Assembly (NCBI GenBank): GCA_014773175.1
Contig: VXCM01000455.1
Location: forward strand, 1-64,000
Source of the DNA: Lucifuga dentata
Lineage: Eukaryota > Chordata > Actinopteri > Ophidiiformes > Bythitidae
DNA length: 64,000 nt
Reading direction: 5' to 3'
The notes beneath the pieces are model-generated. The model was not told the origin of the DNA, made no database searches, and was given only the letters and a program-made list of their open reading frames with translations. Shown here piece by piece: positions 58,701 to 64,000 of this stretch; positions within the stretch are counted from its first letter, which is position 1, and each line of letters begins with the position of its first letter. Made by a program: the position numbers and the translations under genes.

Positions 58701-61101
58701 TCTTCTGTAACATTCACGGTGCAAAAACGACTGGCAGCTGCCTCTTGGGGCTCAGTATTGTCATGCTATGGCTTAGCTAGCAGCCACAAAGCACATTTCA
58801 CGAGAAGAACTGCAAGCAGAATTAGCCATGTAGTATGTGAAGTCATCCTCTGCAGGCCAAGCCATTAGCATGCTAGCAAGGTAAAGGAGAGAATTATTGA
58901 GGCTTGATGGGAAGACGGCGCTCTTGTGTCTACTTTCATCCTCAGGGAGGTTCCAAATATGCAGACATCACTGACTTGTATTTTGCTGGGTTGTCAGTGG
59001 GAGAGTCTTTTTTTCAAGCTGATCTCTGTGCCCACAGGGGTCCTATGTCTCTGATGTGAATGCAGCAAAGTTCAAAGTCTTATCCAGAGGTCAGTGTTAT
59101 CAGAATGTGTAACTGGTGGTTTCTCACTCTGCGTTGTGTTTTGGGGTTGTGATGAAAGAAAGAACCGGGCAGCAGGGCTTCTTTGGAGCTGATCTCCGTT
59201 CATTATCTGACATATAGTAAAAAGAAATCAAACAAAAATCCTCCACATTCACCAGCAGCTCCTTTCCCATAGGCAAACATGGCAAAAAGGGCAGACGCAT
59301 GTGAACCTGAGCTGATTTTAACAATCATAAATAAAATGGACAATTGTGAATGAACTAAAGCAAAACATAGTTGAAATAAAATAAAATCAAACAAAATCCT
59401 CCAAATTAACCACCAGCTCCTGCAGAAAAGGAATAAAAGAAGCCAGAAGCATTAGCGCAGCCTACCATGATATCAGGCCACTAACTTAATCCATCTAAAT
59501 CTACATAAATTTAAGGGCCAATCCGTATAAATGCTTACATTAAAAGGTTCATCAATATAATATTATGCAGAATTTGATGAGATTACACACTTTGATGATT
59601 ATAAAATACTGATTAGCATGGATAAATGTTTGGGGACAGAGTAATTTTGCACCCACCTCTCCCAAAGGGGAACATGACAAAAGAACCAGAAGCCAGTAGG
59701 GTGCTACGAAGAATAGGGGGTGCNCCCAAAGGGGAACATGACAAAAGAACCAGAAGCCAGTAGGGTGCTACGAAGAATAGGGGGTGCAGGAGGGCACCGA
59801 CTCACAACAGCATATACACAGTAAACCTAATGGAGACTTAAGTTAGTTAGGTTACATTAAGAAAAAGAAAAGAAAGACAGATTTTGTGTGATTATATAAA
59901 CGTAGAAGGGTGTATAAAAGACCCAGTTACAAATGCATCAATACCACCTGACATTTAGTGAAATTCAACTTTGTTTATGGGGTGTGTGTGTGTGTGTGTG
60001 TGTGATTGCAGGAATGGACTGAGAATGAAAAACGGGCCTGAATTTATGACTTTGACTTATTGGACAGTTCAGTTGGCTCTAGAAATAAGCCTGTTATTGG
60101 TGGCACTGCTAGTTCGCATGGTGGCAGAGCATGAGCTTAGCAAAGATAATGTTATTATTCCCTTATTCTAAGGGAAATTATTGAAAGAAAAGCCAGAGCC
60201 AAAGCTGGAGCAAATGAGCTTAATTTTATCAAAGCGACAAACAACTGGAGCACTCTTTGGAGAGTACTATCAGTCAGGTTCTGGTTCTGCACAAGTGCCA
60301 GAATTATGCACTATAGCCTTCTCTGTGTGACCCAAACCCAATTAGTCACTGATACTGCCAAAACTTCGCTAAGTATTTAGCAAAAGTTGCCTTCAAGAAA
60401 TATGTGCCAAATTAAAAATAGACTGATGACGTTACTGAGCTTAATTATGAGCAATTATGAGCAAAATTATGGCCACAGATAAAACAGCATAAAGAAAACA
60501 TGACAGCATGCTACGTGAACATGCTAAAAGCCAATATTGTGTTTTCTAACTGTTAGCCACAGTTAAAATTGTGTTACTGTTGATGCCTGTGCCATTATTA
60601 CCGGTATATTCTGAAACCTACCTATAGCTTGATGATAAAGAAGTTTAGGATAAAACTTAAGACACAAATGTAGATAAATAAAAGTTAATCAAAGTTGTTA
60701 ACTTGGGAAAATATAATATAGCCCTTATGGTGCCATTTTGGAGCAGAAGTCAAATGGGGCAATAATTACCAGGGAAAACGATATTGAGCGGTGGAGCTCT
60801 GTTGTTTAGGTTTGCAGTGTCTTAGTTAAATAAGTTCCACAAAAGCAGGAAGGCTATTATTCAGCTGTAGATGATGAATGAGAAGATGCATGAGCATAGA
60901 AGGATGGTTAGCATGCTTAAAGTTAATTCAGGAATAGCTAGCTCTGTGATTTTGCGTCATGACAACATTAGCTAAGTAGCTGTAGCAGTAGCATTAGCTG
61001 TAGCTTTGTCACCATCCATTAGCTGTAAGCTTGGATGGTGTTCAGCAGTCAATGGCCTCTTCAACTTTGCATGTGCTGAGCAGTACTGGAAACTGTTCAG
61101 T

Positions 61102-61155
<54 letters not shown>

Positions 61156-63950
61156 GGAGAGAGAGAGAGAGAGAGTAAAATATGGAGCAGATAAATAGAA
61201 ACCTAACATTAATGTGGTAGATAATTTTTATCTAAAAATGGTGATCAAAATGAGACATGATCACCAATTTAAAGGAAATCAATTAGCCTCCAGTTTTTCC
61301 ATGAAAGGAGGAGTGTTATGAATCTTCTATCACATTTCATGTTATTTTACATCATGATATTGACATGTATGACAATATAGAAAAAAAATTCTGGCATTTT
61401 AATTTAGAATCCCTTTCTGGACAACACAATGAGAAAAGAAGGAAAATCTGTTTTGGCTATTTCAAATTACGTGACTTCAACATATTGGTGATTTTTTTAA
61501 AAACTTTCACACAAACTAAGATGAACACAAGCTGGTGCGTTTACATAGTCAGAAAAAATTAACCTAACATTTAGCTTAATTTAAGTAACCTAAATGTTAC
61601 TTAAGTAATAACAATAATGTCTTTGTATGTAACATTAAGGTGGAGTATCGTCCAGGCTAGGCGGAGGTTTTGTGTTGTATGCCTCCCAATTATCTTTGCT
61701 GCCTTGCACTTCTTCCACTTCCCTTCTTCAGCTCTTTTCCTCCTTCATCCCTCCCTTTCTCCTTTGTGAAAGTGAGTTTGCTTTTGCTTTGCCCAGTCAG
61801 CAGGTAGAGCCGAAGCTCTGCGGGAGAGAGAGAGAGAGGATTGATAAACAAAGGGGCCATCCCGATGTATGTACAGAGCCATACACAAGCAATTCCTGCA
61901 GTGACTTCAGCTATAATGTTGTAGCTATAAGGTTGTGATCTTGTATTGTGTCTATGTGTGTTGTTTTTTTGCTTACCTAACACAAAGCCAGATCACTTTC
62001 TGTTCTTAGTAGAGTCTGAATCGACACAGAAAACTTTCTATATACTTACGAAATGCTGGTTGGATAAAGTTATGAAGCTGTATGAGTGATAAGCAGCTGC
62101 AACTGTGAAATACACAGAGGATTTGAGGATCAGATATTTTAGACAGATAAGGACAGAGGGTTTGAGAAGGGTGTAAAAAAGGCCATTTATGTCAAACTGG
62201 AGAAACCTTCTCATTTGTCTGCCGTTTACAACGCTGCTGTACCATCAGTGCAGCAGCGTTTCCCCAAAATCAAGGCCAAGAAAGCTCTGGCATAATTTCA
62301 GCCAGGTTCATTGTCTCTCTCCAGTAACAGATAACACAAACCATCCTGTTGGTGATGCAGGCTCGGTTGAGTCCAGGGTACNTCCAGGGTACCTGGACTC
62401 AACCGAGCCTGCATTCCATGATGGGATAAAACCGTCACATTGAGCTTCAGATGAACAGCGAAACATTTTCAAGCTGTTTTCCCCAGTGATTCAATTTTAA
62501 CCTTCTAGACAACTGGGAAATAACATCTGATGCTTAGTGGGTGAAAGTCTGCATCTCACTCAGAACAAAGAGAGACAAACAGAAAGGATATAAACATAAC
62601 ATTTATCAGTTGTACTTCAAGGAAACTGGACTTTTAGTCTTGGTGTTTAGTCTTGAAGACATTTCACCTCTCATCTAAATGGGCTTCTTAAGCTTTATGT
62701 CAATGGTGGGCAGTAAACTTTGTAAATTTATCCGAGTCATTCACACCTTGGGCCAGGTGGCTTTTTGGGTTACATGGGAGTGATTGGTGAGTCGTTGGAG
62801 TCGGTAGAGTGATGCAGAAGACGTGAAAGTCGCTGAAGTTACTTGGATAAATGGTGAAACACCTTCAAGAAGTCCAGTCGTCTTGAACTAAATATCCAAT
62901 GACCCGAATGACTGAGAACCTTCCTAGAGATATTAGCGTAACTCCAAATCTCACCTGCTGTCAGTTAGTGGTTGTTAATAGCTGTGTCTGTTTTCATATG
63001 TGTATGTACATGCTCACGTTCAGTGTGGACATGCATATTACGGCACTTACTGGAAAGTGTGTGTGTGTGTGTGCCTAATGATGTGGGTAGCAGCTGATTC
63101 CAGGGTGTCATGTCCCAAGTACCTCAGATCATGTCACTGTGATGTGATTGGTTTGAATGGATGCCACTGTCACCTATCATTAGGCAGCGGGCGGATGATG
63201 TCAAAACTCTGCATGTCACACTCAGGAAGCACACCGTGAGTTCCTTGCTCCACTCATCTCAGATCGTTTTACTTTTTCTCTTAGTATGTGATCATTTGAG
63301 GTTCGCTGGGATATTTTCAGGTCATTGTGACTCTGACCTTTGCTCTGTAATAACAGCAATCTAGGAAATTCTAATACTGTTGCACCCAGTAGATTTGTCT
63401 TTGAACCATTTGTCTTTTTGCACCATTAAATGTTTTAGATGAGTTAGGGAGCTCCAGTCCTCTCTTCTAATTGGCCAAAATGTCTTTTGGATGTAAAACG
63501 CCTTCAAAAAGTGCAGATGCCTGTTTTTTGTGCAGAAACGTTAAAGTCAAACAATAATTCCACGTTTAAAAAAACAAGATCCTGACGTCCTAATGTGGGT
63601 ACCCTGGTTTGGAGTGTCAGGTAAATACTAAAATGAAAATATGTTTCTACAAAGTAGTCTAGTTTCTGAAGCAGGGATCGGTCTACCAAGGCACCCACCT
63701 TCATCTGTCTCCCGACTGCCATTGGACCTAACTCTTATGTCTGTCCTCATGGGTGATGGATTCACATGGCAGATCCCACTTGATTGATTTTTTTCTGCAC
63801 TATACAGTCCCACCCAGGCTGAACTAGTGTTTCTGTATGTATCTGTGTATTTTCTTAGATCCAGGTGATCAAGATAGAGACAGAGGACAACAGAGAAACT
63901 CGCTCTGCCAAAGATGCCCTGCTGCTCTGGTGCCAGATGAAGACTGCAGG
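55566..63950 (+). CDS. sptbn4: Beta-IV spectrin, N-terminal part (3' partial)
   Basis: Exons 55566-55710, 57133-57284, 57476-57649 and 63859-63950 join in phase (1,0,0,2) to encode the first 188 residues; the remainder lies beyond the window. Beta-IV spectrin links ankyrin-G and membrane proteins to actin at axon initial segments and nodes of Ranvier. Seen: [20 protein letters not shown], the first actin-binding signature [12 protein letters not shown] (CH1), [40 protein letters not shown], the second signature around [14 protein letters not shown], then [20 protein letters not shown] leading into CH2. That last stretch matches SPTBN4 better than SPTBN1/2, and the BLVRB neighbour agrees. Confidence 0.93.
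55876..56509. mobile_element. TTAA-flanked T2/Kolobok-like MITE, copy I
   Basis: It starts AGGACCATACTGTCC and ends GGCCGGTATGATCCT, with TTAA at 55872-55875 and 56510-56513. Its length is inflated by the duplicate at 56311-56445. Confidence 0.85.
56311..56445. other. Unmerged contig join (67-bp duplicate around one N)
   Basis: 56311-56377 equals 56379-56445, inside MITE copy I. Confidence 0.85.
57133..57284 (+). CDS. sptbn4: sptbn4 exon (CH1, first half)
   Basis: Acceptor TGTCCTTCAG, donor CTACTG|GTGGGA. Encodes [19 protein letters not shown] to [10 protein letters not shown]. Confidence 0.95.
57476..57649 (+). CDS. sptbn4: sptbn4 exon (CH1, second half)
   Basis: Acceptor TCTTTCTCCAG, donor TTCCAA|GTAAAT. 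Encodes [20 protein letters not shown], then [20 protein letters not shown]. Confidence 0.95.
59661..59787. other. Unmerged contig join (63-bp duplicate around one N)
   Basis: 59661-59723 equals 59725-59787. Confidence 0.85.
61103..61176 (+). repeat. Compound (GT)n(GA)n microsatellite
   Basis: About 22 GT units pass directly into GA units with one GGGA break. Confidence 0.95.
62355..62414. repeat. Palindrome interrupted by an N
   Basis: 62355-62381 (ATGCAGGCTCGGTTGAGTCC onward) is inverted at 62389-62414. TCCAGGGTAC occurs on both sides of the N at 62382. Confidence 0.85.
63859..63950 (+). CDS. sptbn4: sptbn4 exon (CH1-CH2 linker)
   Basis: Acceptor TTTTCTTAG, donor GCAGG|GTGAGC. Encodes [20 protein letters not shown] and [11 protein letters not shown]. 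Leaves in phase 2. Confidence 0.95.
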
Positions 63951-64000
63951 GTGAGCAGTGACATAAAATCTGATGAAACTGGAAGAGTCGTGTTATTGCT

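Larger units (their letters stand above)
57650..63858. other. sptbn4 intron 4
   Basis: About 6.2 kb: GT microsatellites (59978-60003, 63055-63072), a GT/GA compound repeat (61103-61176), an artificial duplicate at 59724, a palindrome at 62382 and a repeat-like stretch with inverted GAAGACATTTCACC / GGTGAAACACCTTC (about 62613-62905). No exon seen. Confidence 0.7.

Overview
The window is nuclear DNA from a ray-finned, probably teleost, fish. It is AT-rich and holds five multi-exon vertebrate genes with GT-AG introns. Fish-type tRNA-derived SINEs, miniature inverted-repeat elements and long CT, GT, GA and GGAT microsatellites fill most of the rest. I saw no prokaryotic, organellar or viral coding sequence, no CRISPR array and no intact transposase.

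Layout from left to right. (1) <2-7257, plus: an aftiphilin/CLBA1-family gene for a clathrin and adaptor accessory protein, cut by the left edge; five coding exons join in phase. (2) 7258-14393: intergenic, with a hAT-type MITE, a TTAA-flanked MITE and SINEs. (3) 14394-26271, plus: kcnk6 (TWIK-2), a complete two-pore potassium channel of three exons and 318 residues. (4) 26272-33117: intergenic, with two TTAA MITEs and a perfect 58-bp palindrome. (5) 33118-34155, minus: a SERTA-domain transcriptional co-regulator of the SERTAD1/SERTAD3 type, with one coding exon and a probable non-coding leader exon near 34.9 kb. (6) 37288-41408, minus: blvrb, complete, five exons and 207 residues. (7) 43.3 kb to the right edge, plus: the 5' end of sptbn4 (beta-IV spectrin), with a GC-rich leader exon, the start codon at 55566 and the first actin-binding CH domain; it continues past the window.

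The genes are not an operon; what links them is conserved synteny. SERTAD1/SERTAD3-BLVRB-SPTBN4 are neighbours on human 19q13.2, and I recall the same strands. The aftiphilin-like gene near a SERTA gene recalls AFTPH-SERTAD2 (human 2p14) and CLBA1-CDCA4 (human 14q32). The window may therefore preserve a third copy of an ancient aftiphilin-SERTA pair whose aftiphilin member I do not know at human 19q13.

Nine copies of one MITE family, each flanked by TTAA and with long inverted ends, are spread through introns and promoters. Twenty single-N positions mark unmerged contig joins; seven of them sit between exact 61-67-bp duplicates that look artificial. I found no new biological system. The main points to check are the paralogon, the MITE family, the palindromes and the false duplications.
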